64,000 nt of DNA from Polyangiaceae bacterium. GTDB lineage: Bacteria > Myxococcota_A > Polyangia > Polyangiales > Polyangiaceae. Positions 53,576 to 62,233 of the stretch are shown one piece after another (positions within the stretch are counted from its first letter, which is position 1; the number at the start of each line of letters is the position of its first letter). Both the position numbers and the translations under genes were made by a program. The stretch covers positions 62,001-126,000 of the forward strand of contig WQYX01000001.1 of assembly GCA_009781005.1 (NCBI GenBank), given 5' to 3'. The notes under the pieces are model-generated. The model was not told where the DNA came from. It made no database searches and saw only the letters and a program-made list of their open reading frames with translations.

Positions 53576-53731
53576 CGAGAAGTAGCGCTCCTCGCGGGCT
53601 GCGCCGTTAGCGGTTCAGACCGCAGCTTCGAGCGCCAAGGTCCGCGGTGCAAGCGTGTTCACCTTGAATGGCTCGAGTGGTCCCTTTCTTGACGCGTTGT
53701 CTCAAGGGGTGGCACCCTCTTCTCAAAGCCC

Positions 53732-55123
53732 GTGACGGATGCCGCACAGCGATACCGCGTCGTAGAAAAACTTGAATCAGGCGGCATGGCGGAAGTGTTC
53801 CGCGCCGAGAGCGAAGGCCTTCAAGGTTTTCGAAAGCAGGTCGCGATCAAACGTGTTCTGCCTCACCTGTCCGAGAAGAAGAAGTTCATCTCGATGTTCT
53901 TGGACGAAGCGCGTCTCTCGGCGCAGCTCTCGCACTCGAATTGCGTGCAGGTTTTCGATATCGGCGTTGGCGACAATGCTTTCTTCATCGTGATGGAGTT
54001 CGTTGACGGGGCGAACCTCAAATCGATCGCCGAGTCGTTGAAGAAGCAGGGGAAGGATTTCCCTGTCGCGTCGGCTGCCTGGATTGCCCAGGAAATTTCG
54101 AAGGGCCTCACGTACGCTCACGAGCTGACGGACTCGAACGGCACGCCACTTCGCATTGTCCATCGCGATATGTCTCCGCCGAACGTGCTGATTACGAAAT
54201 TCGGCGAAGTGAAGATTGTGGATTTTGGTCTGGCGAAAGCGAGCTCGCAGCTCGAGAAGAGCGAGCCCGGTATCATCAAGGGCAAGTTTTCCTACCTGTC
54301 TCCCGAAGCGGCCATGGGCCACGATGTTGACGCGCGCGCGGACATCTTCGCGGTCGGCATCATCCTCTGGGAGCTGCTCGCCGGACAGCGCTTGTTCCTC
54401 GGCGATACGGATTTTCAGACCGTCAAGAGAGTGCAAGCTGCACAGATCCCGCCGATTTCCGAAATCAATCACAAGGTGCCGCCGGAGCTCGAACGCATCG
54501 TCAACAAGGCGCTTACGAAGGATTTGCTTCGCCGTTACGCAACGGCCCGCGATCTTGGGCAAGATCTCGTGCGCTTCTTGTTCTCGTTCGGTCAGCCCAT
54601 CAGCGATTACGACATTGCCCAGATCGTGCAAGGCACGATGCGCGAGAAACGAGTCAAGACTCCTCAGGGATCGATCATCGACAAGCTGATTGAGGAGGCA
54701 CTTTTCGAGTTCACGTCGCTCAAAGAAGACGGCGCGGAGGAACACGGCAATCTTTCGGGCACACCGTCGACTCCGCTCGTTGCGGATTGGACTCACGAGA
54801 TCACCATCTCCAACGTCAAGCGGGCAGGCTACGATCCCGTTCGCGCGTCGCTCCCACCGGAGATTTTCGAACAAGGAAATTTGTCGGCGCTCGAGGATAC
54901 CGATTCCTCTCGGTTTCCAGCGAAGGTGGGTGAAGCTGCTTCTCGGTCCAAGCAACCCGCGAAGGGTGCAGACAAGGGCGCGTCCGACAGCAAGTCGAAT
55001 CCGCGATCGTCGAAGACGCCGCCCGCCGCAGGCATGACCGGGGTGATCGTCGGCTTGCTCGTTCTGCTCGCAGTCGCGGCGGGCCTCGTGGGCGCGTGGT
55101 TCACGGGCCTCCTTCCGCATTGA
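53732..55123 (+). CDS. Serine/threonine protein kinase with C-terminal membrane anchor
   Basis: The product has 463 residues. The Hanks kinase domain (about 8-280) is complete: glycine loop LESGGMAEVFRAE, VAIKRVL, catalytic loop HRDMSPPNVLI, DFG at VDFGLAKA and APE-like SPEAAMG. A low-complexity acidic/basic linker and one membrane helix at the C-terminus (MTGVIVGLLVLLAVAAGL) follow. The start is a GTG. It would phosphorylate Ser/Thr, perhaps for one of the FHA proteins encoded here. A partial family A element begins one base after the stop. Confidence 0.94.
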   Translation: MTDAAQRYRVVEKLESGGMAEVFRAESEGLQGFRKQVAIKRVLPHLSEKKKFISMFLDEARLSAQLSHSNCVQVFDIGVGDNAFFIVMEFVDGANLKSIAESLKKQGKDFPVASAAWIAQEISKGLTYAHELTDSNGTPLRIVHRDMSPPNVLITKFGEVKIVDFGLAKASSQLEKSEPGIIKGKFSYLSPEAAMGHDVDARADIFAVGIILWELLAGQRLFLGDTDFQTVKRVQAAQIPPISEINHKVPPELERIVNKALTKDLLRRYATARDLGQDLVRFLFSFGQPISDYDIAQIVQGTMREKRVKTPQGSIIDKLIEEALFEFTSLKEDGAEEHGNLSGTPSTPLVADWTHEITISNVKRAGYDPVRASLPPEIFEQGNLSALEDTDSSRFPAKVGEAASRSKQPAKGADKGASDSKSNPRSSKTPPAAGMTGVIVGLLVLLAVAAGLVGAWFTGLLPH

Positions 55124-55190
55124 CCTGCTGCGAGCCGCGATGCCGGCGTTGGGCTCTGCGCTCATTTGCGCGTGGCCCTTCGCGTGAGCT
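55124..55190. repeat. Partial family A element (A4, decayed)
   Basis: CCTGCTGCGAGCCGCGATGC and GCGTTGGGCTCTGCGCTCAT closely match the first part of the A2 core at 7683-7730 (CCTGCTGCGCGCCGCGATGC and TCGTTGGGCCCTGCGGTGC). The outer end and right half are missing. It lies between the kinase and SUMF1 genes, again starting at a stop codon. Confidence 0.6.
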
Positions 55191-55202
55191 ATCGATGGCA
55201 CC

Positions 55203-55961
55203 GTGGTTTCTCGCCGGCTGTTCGTCCTGCTCTTCGTGGCCGCGGGCCTTGGCGGTCCACTCGCAACCACCACGCCGTCGGAGGGCCGGTCTCGACCGTG
55301 CCTAACGGGCATGGCGCACATCGCGATGCCGGGTATGCATGCATTCTGCATAGATCGCTGGGAGGCGCAGGTCGTCGAGATTCGGGGGAGGAAAGAGATC
55401 GCTCACACGCCCACGCAGCCAGTAACGAACCTTCAGGTGAAGGCCGTCACGCGCGCCGGCGTGATGCCGCAGGCGTATATCTCGAGGAACGAGGCGGAGG
55501 CAGCATGCAAGGCTTCGAAGAAGCGCCTCTGCTCCGGTGACGAATGGGAGCACGCATGCCAGGGAAGGGTGCCGACCACCTTCCCGTACGGCGACGAGCG
55601 CAAGGCTGGCTACTGCAACGATGGTGGACGCGCACCACTTGCGTCGCTCCATCCCGAGCTCGGTGAGGATGTTTACGCGTCGAGCGAGGCATTGAACGAT
55701 CCGCGCATCAACCAAGCAGAGAACACGGTGGCAAAGACTGGATCGTTTGCAAAATGCAAGAATACGTTCGGTGTTTACGACATGGTTGGCAACCTGCACG
55801 AGTGGGTATCTGACGTGCAGGGATCACGCGGGACGTTCCGCGGTGGCTACTACCAAGACACGCATATCAACGGTGACGGCTGCAAGTACCGCACGGTGGC
55901 GCACGATCCGAATTATCACGACTACTCGACGGGATTCCGCTGTTGCGCCGATCCGAAGTAG
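55203..55961 (+). CDS. Exported SUMF1/FGE-domain protein
   Basis: The product has 252 residues and begins with a signal segment (LFVLLFVAAGLGGPLA). SUMF1 hallmarks are present: IDRWEAQ, EAACKASKKRLCSGDEWEHAC (quoted in part as KRLCSGDEWEHAC), VYDMVGNLHEWVSD, RGGYY and TGFRCC. The two catalytic Cys of true formylglycine-generating enzymes lie after RGG; here only one Cys is in that region (GDGCKYRT), so it probably does not mature sulfatases. Such domains also act as binding folds next to kinases. The GTG start lies 80 bases after the kinase gene. Confidence 0.85.
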   Translation: MVSRRLFVLLFVAAGLGGPLATTTPSEGRSRPCLTGMAHIAMPGMHAFCIDRWEAQVVEIRGRKEIAHTPTQPVTNLQVKAVTRAGVMPQAYISRNEAEAACKASKKRLCSGDEWEHACQGRVPTTFPYGDERKAGYCNDGGRAPLASLHPELGEDVYASSEALNDPRINQAENTVAKTGSFAKCKNTFGVYDMVGNLHEWVSDVQGSRGTFRGGYYQDTHINGDGCKYRTVAHDPNYHDYSTGFRCCADPK

Positions 55962-56000
55962 CCATGGGATATGAAAAGTATGAACGCGCGACGGGCTTTA

Positions 56001-56033
56001 GCACTCCTGCCGGAAGTATTCCGGCAGGAGTGC
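56001..56033. terminator. Short hairpin E3 (family E) with hairpin-rich flank
   Basis: GCACTCCTGCCGGAA, loop GTA, TTCCGGCAGGAGTGC, extended by two pairs outside (55999-56035). It is a 15-17 base perfect stem. The next 150 bases, to the M18 stop at 56183, hold more hairpins (AGCCGCGGGAGCGGCT, GGGGGCGCCGCGCCCCC) and a half-copy of E ending TTCCGGCAGTAGCG at about 56183. Confidence 0.7.
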
Positions 56034-56182
56034 TAGCAAAGCCGCGGGAGCGGCTTTTCGGAGGGGTGAATTGCCGGCGAAAGCGGGCAAGAGGGGGCGC
56101 CGCGCCCCCTTGAGACAAGTGAACACGACGGGTTTCCGCGAAGCGGAAACGCATAGCCCGGAACGAAGTTCCGGCAGTAGCG

Positions 56183-57493
56183 TTAATCTGGGTCGGCGCA
56201 GCCGTAGAAAAGGTCGAGCACGCGCGTCATCATCGCCGGATCTTCGCTGCCGCAGAGTTCGCGAATCGAATGCATGCTCAGCATGGGGCTGCCCACGTCG
56301 ACGGTGCGAATGCCGAGGAGCGTCGAGGTGATGGGGCCGATCGTCGAGCCGCAAGGTAGATCCGTGCGGTGTACGTAGTTTTGCGCGGGCACTTCGGCGC
56401 GCGCGCAGAGATCGCGAAAGAGAGCCGCCATTTTGCCGCTCGTCGCGTAGCGTTGTTGGCTATTCGTCTTGATGACCGGACCGCCGTTCAGGACGGGTTT
56501 GTGGCGTGTTTCGTGGCGTGATTCGTAATTTGGATGGACCGCATGCGCCATGTCTGCAGACACGCAGAGCGAGCCGGCGAGTGCGCGATGGAAGCTTTCG
56601 CGGCCGCCGCCGCGGCCGAGGACGATGCGCTCGAGTGTGCGCGGCAACGCCGCGGAGTGCGCGCCGTACGCGGTCTCGCTGCCAACCTCTTCATGGTCGA
56701 ACAGTGCGCAGACGGCCACGACGTCGCTTGCCTCCACGCGCTCGGCCGCGGCGATGATCGCGCAGATGGCCGCGTGCGACATGGCGAGATTGTCCAGACG
56801 CGCGCCGAAGATCATCTCGCCGCCGCGCCCTCCGCGCGTCGGCGGAACGACGTCGTAGAGCATGAGTTCGTTGCCTGCGATGCGCTCTCGGTCGACGCCG
56901 ATCTTGTCCGCGAGCATTGCCCGAAGATCTTTCGCGCTCTCGTTCGCGAGACCGAAGATCGGCGCGAGGTGCTCCTGGCGATTGAGCACGACCCCCTTGT
57001 CGTTCACGTCGCGATCGAGATGGATCGCGAGCTGCGCGACGCGAAGCATGGGTTCGTCGAATCGAACGAGGCGCGTTTCGAGTCGCGACGAGCCGTCGTT
57101 TGGTGCGAGGAAAACCCTGCCTGCGAGCGACAGATCCCGATCGAGCCACGAGTTCAACAAGGCGCCGCCGTAAACCTCGACGCCGAGCTGCGCGTAGCCT
57201 TCTTTCGTGTACTCGGGCGCGGGCTTGAGCCGGAGGTTCGGGCTGTCGGTATGGGCACCGACGATGCGAAAGCCCGAGATCGGTTTCTTCTCGGGCACGA
57301 TGAACGCAAGCAGACTCGATCCGCCGTGCGCGAAAAGGTAGCGACCGGGCGCGAGATCTTCCCATGAATCGGTCTCGGCAAGGGCCGAAAATCCAGCCGT
57401 GCGAAGGCGCCGCTGCGCGCTCTCCACGGCGTGAAAGGGTGTTGGGGATTCGCCGAGGTACGCGAGCAAATCAATCAAAATAGGATCGATCAC
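56183..57493 (-). CDS. apeB: M18-family aminopeptidase
   Basis: The product has 436 residues, standard for the family. The metal ligands are in VGAHTDSPNLRLKP (His), FDHEEVGSE (Glu pair) and the Asp region AHSAALPRTL; HAVHPNYESRHETRH with the terminal His and GSTIGPITSTLLGIRTVDVG (quoted in part) are typical. It removes N-terminal Asp/Glu or other residues from peptides in the cytoplasm as a large homo-oligomer. The ATG at 57493 starts MIDPILIDLLAYLGESPTPF. The gene ends near the E hairpin cluster. Confidence 0.95.
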   Translation of the reverse strand: MIDPILIDLLAYLGESPTPFHAVESAQRRLRTAGFSALAETDSWEDLAPGRYLFAHGGSSLLAFIVPEKKPISGFRIVGAHTDSPNLRLKPAPEYTKEGYAQLGVEVYGGALLNSWLDRDLSLAGRVFLAPNDGSSRLETRLVRFDEPMLRVAQLAIHLDRDVNDKGVVLNRQEHLAPIFGLANESAKDLRAMLADKIGVDRERIAGNELMLYDVVPPTRGGRGGEMIFGARLDNLAMSHAAICAIIAAAERVEASDVVAVCALFDHEEVGSETAYGAHSAALPRTLERIVLGRGGGRESFHRALAGSLCVSADMAHAVHPNYESRHETRHKPVLNGGPVIKTNSQQRYATSGKMAALFRDLCARAEVPAQNYVHRTDLPCGSTIGPITSTLLGIRTVDVGSPMLSMHSIRELCGSEDPAMMTRVLDLFYGCADPD

Positions 57494-57531
57494 GAGCTCC
57501 TTCTAGCCTACGCTAGGCCTCGCGATCCCCG

Positions 57532-57613
57532 GCACGGGTGGCGAAACTGGCAGACGCAGCGGATTTAGGTTCCGCCGCCGCAAGGCATGAGGGTTCAATT
57601 CCCTCCCCGTGCA
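57532..57613 (+). tRNA. tRNA-Leu(UAG)
   Basis: 82 bases. The acceptor stem is GCACGGG with CCCGTGC, discriminator A, and no encoded CCA. The anticodon loop TTTAGGT on a GCGGA/TCCGC stem gives TAG. A class II variable arm (CGCCGCAAGGCAT region) and the T-arm GAGGG-TTCAATT-CCCTC are present. Palindromic element A3 begins five bases after its 3' end. Confidence 0.96.
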
Positions 57614-57618
57614 CTCTA

Positions 57619-57764
57619 AGAGCGAGTTCGACAGCCGTCGCGAGCGAATCGAGGTTAGGGCAGAGCGCGAGGAGCCCACGAAAGCGTACTTATCGTACGT
57701 GCGCAGGCACCGCAGCGCCCAACCGACGAATCGATTTCGCGCAGCAGGCTGCCCTACACGCTCT
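57619..57764. repeat. Palindromic element A3 (family A)
   Basis: 146 bp bounded by AGAGCGAGTTCGACAGCC and, on the other strand, AGAGCGTGTAGGGCAGCC. The centre is GTACTTATCGTAC. It begins five bases past the 3' end of tRNA-Leu. Confidence 0.9.
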
Positions 57765-58221
57765 AAGTTCTCGGAATCATTCGGACCTTCGCCGCGATCG
57801 GCCGCTCGCGACCGTGTCGCGGGTGCGGTCGCCGGGTTTCGCTCGACGCACATTGCACATTTGCCTTGAGTCTCGCGTCGAGGATTCGGAGGCTCGGACT
57901 GGCTGGAAACACAACCCGCTGTCTCGTGGGTGTCAACCGAGCGGCCGCGGCTCGTTCGTGCGCACTGACGATCTTGCGCGCCCACGCCATTGCCGGACAC
58001 CAAGCTCGGTGCGTGTGCGGTCCATCCGGTGGCAGATCATTGGTGGACGCCTGATGGATGGTACCCCGGGGCGTCATCCGCTGGTCGGGGTGGCCTGTCC
58101 GGGGTTGCCAGGGATGCCTGGCATGTCCCAACTCCGGAACTGAAAACTGTCAGTGACAAATCAAGGAATACGGGAGGAGACATGCCCAGCACCCCGGCTC
58201 GACAGTATTGAGGGGGTGCGC
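57765..58221. other. Gap of about 450 bases without a recognised gene
   Basis: No coding frame with a plausible start and no RNA gene is visible. It includes mixed GC-rich sequence, and the last part holds GAGGAGA and AGGGGG stretches upstream of short ORFs. Confidence 0.5.
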
Positions 58222-58350
58222 ATGGCGGACAGCCCTCTTTTTGTGTGCGCGCCCCTGCAAATCCTCACATGGGATTACATCCGCCGACCAGAAGTGCGGC
58301 ATTCCGTCTGCGCGAAAAATCCCATGACACCTCGCCACTGCGGATCGTAA
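58222..58350 (+). CDS. Possible small ORF of 42 residues upstream of the kinase
   Basis: ATG (MADSPLFVCAPLQILTWDYI...) with AGGGGG six bases upstream. It ends 11 bases before the kinase start at 58362. There is no recognised motif. It could be a leader peptide or a small protein, or chance. Confidence 0.28.
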   Translation: MADSPLFVCAPLQILTWDYIRRPEVRHSVCAKNPMTPRHCGS

Positions 58351-58361
58351 GCTGCACCTTC

Positions 58362-61001
58362 ATGACCCGAACGAGGACCAAACGCGATCTCACTCTTCTC
58401 AAAGAGGGCCAGATGCTGCGATACCATGAGCAGCAGTACGAGATCCAGGAGATCCTCGGCTCAGGGGGTGGGGGCCAGGTGCTCCTCGTCAAAAATCGCC
58501 ATCTCAAAAATTTGTCCGTTATCAAAGTTCTCCACCGCGATTTGGCTCGCGACGAACGCTACGTGAAGCGCTTCGAGGAGGAAGCCTGTGTACTGGCAGG
58601 GTTAAATGACCCAGGCCTTGTCAAAGTCTTGCAACAAGGTCGCTTATCCGATCCTGTCGGTCTTCCCTTTATGCAAATGGAATATATTGAAGGAGAAACA
58701 CTGCGCGACATTCTCAATCGAAAGAAGATGCTTCCAGTTGAGGTGAGGCTCATCATATTGATTCAGGTCTTTTCTACTCTGGCGAATTCTCACAAGGCAG
58801 GTATCATTCATAGGGATATAAAGCCTGAAAATATCCTCATTGTGGAGTCTCCAACAGGTCTTGTGGTAAAGATCTTCGATTTCGGTATTTTTCTGCACGA
58901 TGAACGGGCTCCGGAGTCGGGTTCATTCGTAGGAACAATATGTTACGCTTCGCCCGAACAGCTCCGCGGATTTGATATCGACGGAAAGTCCGACATCTAC
59001 TCGGTTGGGGTCATAGCCTACGAGATGTCGACGGGCAAGCGACCGTTTTCCGACGTTTACGATGGCTCTTTTGAAAGCATGTGTAAGACCATCGGCATCA
59101 AAGTGCTTCCCCTCGTATCCGTCGATCCGAGCATTCCTATCGAGTTTAGCGAATTCGTCGAGGCGCTGCTTGAAAAGGATGTTTCGATGCGGCCGACAGC
59201 GGAGGCGGGTAAACAGAGGGGAAAAGCGGTTCAACAGCAGCTTTTTGTCCGTCACGGTGCGCCACACACGATGGAAGACGCGCAAGTGCGGGCAGCCGAG
59301 GTGGAACGGATCGACATCGAGGACGTGGAAAATCGAACGTCACCGGACGGGAGAATCTCGACCTTCGCGAGAGAGGATTTTGGGAAGGCTGAGACCGAGC
59401 GCGATACGGCTCATCGCATTCAACAGTCCGGGGATACCGATCGTATGAACGAACACGAATCGGGAGAGCGCACCAGGATTCCTGATGGGTCGGACCCTCC
59501 AGAGTCACCGAGCGCTATCGCTGCATACCTTGATTCTTTAGGGTCTTCGGAATCCCCGAATCATGCCATCGTCGACGAGGCCGACGTGAACGACCGAGTC
59601 AGATACCCGACGACGGAGCGAGTTGAGCCAACGGTCGTATCGCAGTCCGAAGATCGAGTGTATGATAAAGATGATAAAATGGTGGTTGCCCAGCGAGGGG
59701 ATGGGACACTGCGCCGGGGTGACGGAGAAGTCCAACTACCGGATCCCCCGAATCGCGCCTCCGATCTTGGAGATGACCACCCCAAAGGCCTCACGGAAGA
59801 AGAGTTGCGTGTCGTGTGCGGGGCACTCGTAGACGAAGCCGTACGCGTTCTGCGACCGCTGCTATCGAGCTACACCCTCGAGCATATGTCCATTTATCGC
59901 CGAGACGCAGCGGCCGACTTCATGGAAACCTTGCGAGCGAAACCCTTCGCAGAAGCCGTCCAATCCATTCGAGCCGAGATTGCGGAAGTGGCCACGGAGC
60001 TGGCTGCCCAGCGCCAGAACAGCAAAGGCCGTGCGGATGCGATGCCTGAACCGCCCCAGCAAGAGGCCGGTGCTCCAGAAGGCAGTGACGCCCCAGCAAC
60101 GAACCTTCCCGCCTCCTCGAATGATGCCTCCGATGAAAGTGATTCCTCAGAAGGCCCCACGGACGAAGAGGTGCGTGCCATGGCTAAGGAACTTACGGAC
60201 GAAGCCATAAGTGTCTTGCGAGCGGACCTCCATGGCGAGGAGGCGTTGCTCGTCGTCCGACGAAACTACGAGGCGGCGGCGCTGCGGGAACTTCGCGCGG
60301 GCCCTTTCGAGGAAGTCGTCCGCAGAATTCGAACCAACATCGCGGAATGGGCCGCCAAGCGCCAGGCCAGAAAAAGCCATGCGGACGTGGTGCCGGACGA
60401 AGAGTTGTGTGCCGTGTGTGAGGAGCTCGTGGACGAAGCCGCACGCGTTCTGATGCCGAACTCTACGAGCGAGGAGCGAGCTGCTCCTCGCCGAAAGTTA
60501 GCGGGAATATTCATAACGTCGTTGCGGGCAGACCCCTCCGAGGAGAACATCCGTTCCATTCGAGAGATGATCGCCACGAAGCGCGAGGAAATGGCCGCGG
60601 AGCGTGCCAGGATACTCAATGAGCCGGCCGCCGCAACGCTCGCGCCCGTCGTCAGTCATAGGAAGGTGACGTGGAAGAACATTGCCATTTATGGCTTGCT
60701 TTTGGTTATCTCTTCTATTCTAGCTTTGGGGGTGTTCCACCTCCTGGGTTACTTCGACCTTAGGTCAATCCTCACGCACCCCGAGCCCGGCGCCGCTCCT
60801 CCGCCCCTCGTCGAACCGGCGGCACGCACGGTGACTCCGCCTTCGCCTGCGTCCTCTGCCTCCGCCACCGAAGTGTTACCTCCGACACCTAAGATCGCGC
60901 CTTCCGCCGTAAAACGCCCCGTGTCCCCCGCCTCCTCGAGTTCCGCGCGCGAGACGGATGAGTCCCTGCGGTTCTATGAAAAGGATCGGAGAACCCGATG
61001 A
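58362..61001 (+). CDS. Serine/threonine kinase with three tandem helical repeats
   Basis: The product has about 879 residues. A complete kinase domain (about 25-300) has GSGGGGQV, VIKVLHR, HRDIKPENIL, FDFGI and SPEQLRG. After a 180-residue charged linker come three repeats of about 80 residues (near 478, 600 and 679), each starting EE(L/V)-x-A-x2-x-L-x-DEA-x-x-VLR/M and continuing helical. One membrane helix follows (IAIYGLLLVISSILALGVF) and a Pro-rich tail. The repeats are not a domain I know. The start could also be the ATG at 58413, just after AGAGGG. The first gene of an operon; its stop overlaps the next ATG (ATGA). Confidence 0.9.
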   Translation: MTRTRTKRDLTLLKEGQMLRYHEQQYEIQEILGSGGGGQVLLVKNRHLKNLSVIKVLHRDLARDERYVKRFEEEACVLAGLNDPGLVKVLQQGRLSDPVGLPFMQMEYIEGETLRDILNRKKMLPVEVRLIILIQVFSTLANSHKAGIIHRDIKPENILIVESPTGLVVKIFDFGIFLHDERAPESGSFVGTICYASPEQLRGFDIDGKSDIYSVGVIAYEMSTGKRPFSDVYDGSFESMCKTIGIKVLPLVSVDPSIPIEFSEFVEALLEKDVSMRPTAEAGKQRGKAVQQQLFVRHGAPHTMEDAQVRAAEVERIDIEDVENRTSPDGRISTFAREDFGKAETERDTAHRIQQSGDTDRMNEHESGERTRIPDGSDPPESPSAIAAYLDSLGSSESPNHAIVDEADVNDRVRYPTTERVEPTVVSQSEDRVYDKDDKMVVAQRGDGTLRRGDGEVQLPDPPNRASDLGDDHPKGLTEEELRVVCGALVDEAVRVLRPLLSSYTLEHMSIYRRDAAADFMETLRAKPFAEAVQSIRAEIAEVATELAAQRQNSKGRADAMPEPPQQEAGAPEGSDAPATNLPASSNDASDESDSSEGPTDEEVRAMAKELTDEAISVLRADLHGEEALLVVRRNYEAAALRELRAGPFEEVVRRIRTNIAEWAAKRQARKSHADVVPDEELCAVCEELVDEAARVLMPNSTSEERAAPRRKLAGIFITSLRADPSEENIRSIREMIATKREEMAAERARILNEPAAATLAPVVSHRKVTWKNIAIYGLLLVISSILALGVFHLLGYFDLRSILTHPEPGAAPPPLVEPAARTVTPPSPASSASATEVLPPTPKIAPSAVKRPVSPASSSSARETDESLRFYEKDRRTR

Positions 61002-62233
61002 TCGACGATCGTGAAAAAGAAGAGGCGAACGATCGTGAAAACGAAGGCAACGCGGACGCGAGTATCACGGACGTAACCGGAATCCCAGTGGAAGCATTGG
61101 ATCAGCGGTTAGAGAATTTCGTCCAGCACGGCCGGCTGATGATGATGCAGGAGGAGAAGATAGAGATTGACCTTAAGAAGGTGCCCAAAAGGAAGAAGTT
61201 TGATAAGTTTGACAAGGCAAAAGGGGAGAAGGAGAAGTTCAAGACGGATTACGAGCCTCCCCCCGATAATAGGCAGCTTGCCCATACGGCAAGGTTGCCG
61301 CTGCTGGCTCCTTCGGATGGGGCTGCAACTGAGACGACGGCGGTGATGCGAGAAAGCAATCGACCGACGCCGATGCGACCTCCAGCGGAGCCCGAGGTAG
61401 AAACGCAGGAAACGACGGTGCCGATGGTGATGGGGCGTGCGGTTTCGGAGGCTGTGCCAAGAAGTGACCGTCTGACGCCATCCCTGCCCCCTCCGAAGTC
61501 GGTGTATAAACAGACCTTGCTGGGTGTTGCGCCGGAAGCAAACCATGAGGAACGGCGCAAGAGCGAGGCTGGGACGGAGACGCCGGAGACGAAAGGGAAC
61601 ACGGCGAGGATGCCTGCGGTTGTGCCGGGATGCGATTATCCGACGCCGCCATCGTTACCAGCCGATCCGGACAAGATCACATCTCCGGAGACGCCCGCGT
61701 CGAAACGCGCGAAGATGCAGCCGGTGGCGATACCGATAAATCCGCGTCCGGTGCTGACGCGGAAGCCCCCGGTGAAGGAGGCAGTTAAGGCGGAAAGGGT
61801 TGTCAGCTCGGCGCGCAAATGGGGAGTTTATGCGGGGATAGCTGTGGCGGCTGTCGCCGTGGTGGGGTTGGTGGGGGCGGTCGTGGTGATGTCGAAGGGG
61901 GAGGACAAGAAAGACGCAAGCGCGGATGCATCGGTGGCGAGTGTGGTGCCGGTGGCGATTTCTCCGCCGCCGCCGAGTGCCACGAGTCCGCCGGTGGTGG
62001 AGGTGGCAGAGAGTGATGCGAGCGATGTTGCAAGCCACCATGATGCAAGCAGTGTTGCGCCGGCGACGCCTGTGCCGACTTTGACGAGCACGAGGAAGCC
62101 GACGGTGCGTGAGAAGGGACATCGAACTGGCGCGGTGAAACCTACAACACCGATCCCAGTAGCTCCATCTCCGACAAGGCATGAACCCGAGAAGCTAAGG
62201 CCAACCCATGAAGATCCAGACACTGTTCTCTAG
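60998..62233 (+). CDS. Membrane-anchored, low-complexity protein downstream of the kinase
   Basis: The product has 411 residues. The N-terminal 270 are charged and Pro/Thr-rich with many possible phosphorylation sites (KQTLLGVAP, NRPTPMRPP). One membrane helix (about 275-305, YAGIAVAAVAVVGLVGAVVVM) is followed by a Ser/Pro/Thr-rich outside tail. I recognise no domain. Its ATG overlaps the kinase stop and its end overlaps the TPR gene by 26 bases, so it is probably a kinase substrate or adaptor, though that is inferred from order. Confidence 0.75.
   Translation: MIDDREKEEANDRENEGNADASITDVTGIPVEALDQRLENFVQHGRLMMMQEEKIEIDLKKVPKRKKFDKFDKAKGEKEKFKTDYEPPPDNRQLAHTARLPLLAPSDGAATETTAVMRESNRPTPMRPPAEPEVETQETTVPMVMGRAVSEAVPRSDRLTPSLPPPKSVYKQTLLGVAPEANHEERRKSEAGTETPETKGNTARMPAVVPGCDYPTPPSLPADPDKITSPETPASKRAKMQPVAIPINPRPVLTRKPPVKEAVKAERVVSSARKWGVYAGIAVAAVAVVGLVGAVVVMSKGEDKKDASADASVASVVPVAISPPPPSATSPPVVEVAESDASDVASHHDASSVAPATPVPTLTSTRKPTVREKGHRTGAVKPTTPIPVAPSPTRHEPEKLRPTHEDPDTVL

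Noticed and set aside
51905-53692. 595-codon + strand frame opposite the barrel and cytochrome
   Set aside because: It covers two genes with clear features on the - strand and has Arg/His/Ala-rich non-protein-like content.
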